18,096 nucleotides of DNA from Entamoeba invadens IP1 (Eukaryota; Evosea; Mastigamoebida; Endamoebidae): assembly GCF_000330505.1 (NCBI RefSeq), contig NW_004440271.1, forward strand, positions 135,730 through 153,825, in the 5' to 3' direction. Positions 17,409-18,096 of the stretch are shown one piece after another. Position numbers and translations under genes: made by a program. The notes under the pieces are model-generated. The model ran no database searches. It saw only the letters and a list, made by a program, of their open reading frames with translations, and was not told where the DNA came from. How positions within the stretch are numbered: the first letter of the stretch is position 1; each line of letters opens with the position of its first letter.

Positions 17409-17654
17409 TCAGTACCGACTTTTGAAAAACAGTTTACAAAAGCTTCCCACAGTATTAAAAACCACTTGTGTTGGAGGAGTACCAAAATGGGGAAGGTATT
17501 CGGTATATTTACGTGTTTCTTCTTTGATTGAGATTTCTTTGGGTACATTTGGAATGATAAATGGGTTGGCATGTTTCCCATACATATGGATCACTTCTTT
17601 TTTAACTCCAGGTTCTTCTCTACCTTCCTGTGTTAAGTGAAAAAAATAACCGAA
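17409..17654 (-). pseudogene. Unidentified gene fragment or exon
   Basis: The minus strand is open from about 17654 to a TGA at 17409. It reads QEGREEPGVKKEVIHMYGKH, then PFIIPNVPKEISIKEETRKY, EYLPHFGTPPTQVVFNTVGS and FCKLFFKSRY. Composition, with many Pro, Glu and Lys, is that of a genuine protein rather than an AT-driven frame. No suitable upstream start or first exon is seen. CACAG near 17630 could be a 3' splice site. The final ten residues lie in the 27-bp inverted repeat, so the frame probably ends by running into repeat DNA. I do not recognise the family. Confidence 0.35.
17410..17436 (-). repeat. Right copy of the 27-bp inverted repeat
   Basis: An exact inverted match to 16237-16263, 1.15 kb away, with the intact MITE at 16614-16795 between them. 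There is no TA-CAG end structure, so this may be duplicated coding sequence rather than a transposon terminus. Confidence 0.65.
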
Positions 17655-18096
17655 TTAATTCATTTGTATTTTGTTTTTTAGTTTTCAGTTCAAAATTAAA
17701 CATCTATTTGAATCAAAAATTAATTTCCCAAAAATGCATTTCAAAAAAGAAAAACGCTAAAAATAGATAATTATAACAACCCCTTAAAAGAAAGAAGTAC
17801 AAAAGGTATATAGTGTTTGTTTACAATTTTTTTTTTTGGAAATGATTATTTTTTACAGTTTCCTTCACTCAGTTTACATTAACCACCATTTGATATAATA
17901 CATTTGTCAAATAGTAAAAATTCGTCAAAACATTAATGATTTTGCCACACGTTTAATTCAGATTTGACGAAAAATAATTTACTCACCATTTAAAATAATC
18001 AGGTCAGTCTAAAATATAAAACAAATTTCATAAAATCAACCAAATTTAATTTATTTATTTTCTTTCTTGAAAAATAAACAGCAGTCACAAATTAAA
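17655..18096. other. AT-rich end of window, no gene recognised
   Basis: TTCGTCAAA (about 17920-17928) faces TTTGACGAA (about 17963-17971), a perfect 9-bp arm pair with AGTAAA and TTTACT outside it. Nothing else can be supported. Confidence 0.4.

Overview
The window looks like nuclear DNA of an Entamoeba species, most likely the reptile parasite E. invadens. It is very AT-rich. Genes are short, with zero or one small intron starting GTTTGT and ending AG. The proteins belong to families common in this genus: a TLDc protein, an HMG-box protein, a SANT/Myb-like protein, an AGC kinase with DFD in place of DFG, and a beta-helix surface or secreted protein relic. Genus is inferred from intron signals and family content; species is a guess from the wide, transposon-rich intergenic DNA.

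Layout: a TLDc gene (213-749, minus); a TA-flanked inverted-repeat element (851-1947); a Mutator-type non-autonomous element with an exact 9-bp target duplication (2238-2676); a two-exon HMG-box gene (2848-3265, minus); a long empty AT-rich stretch; a two-exon SANT/Myb-like gene (4442-5572, plus); a small basic protein gene (6207-6476, plus) between two related miniature elements (5729-5930 and 6748-7090); an AGC kinase gene (7599-8876, minus).

The second half is element-rich. It holds an element at 9456-9958, a foldback element with arms of about 320 bp (10048-11153), a broken beta-helix protein gene cut short beside that foldback (11184-11958), a decayed miniature element (12047-12205), and an intact 403-aa gene whose C-terminal half resembles a family I know from bacteria (12359-13570, plus). 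Two elements then abut at a single shared TA (13749-14518 and 14521-15421). They are followed by a tRNA-Gly(CCC) relic lacking the D-arm (15521-15582, minus), two more miniature elements (15677-15838, 16614-16795), and an unexplained inverted repeat whose right copy overlaps a gene fragment (17409-17654, minus).

The live genes do not form a pathway. Three of them (HMG box, SANT, kinase) are generic nuclear or signalling proteins. The strongest theme is mobile DNA: ten elements flanked by TA (two of them degenerate at one or both ends), in seven terminal-repeat families, plus one Mutator-like element, together about 5.9 kb or one third of the window. None keeps an intact transposase that I can recognise, so they would have to be moved from elsewhere in the genome.
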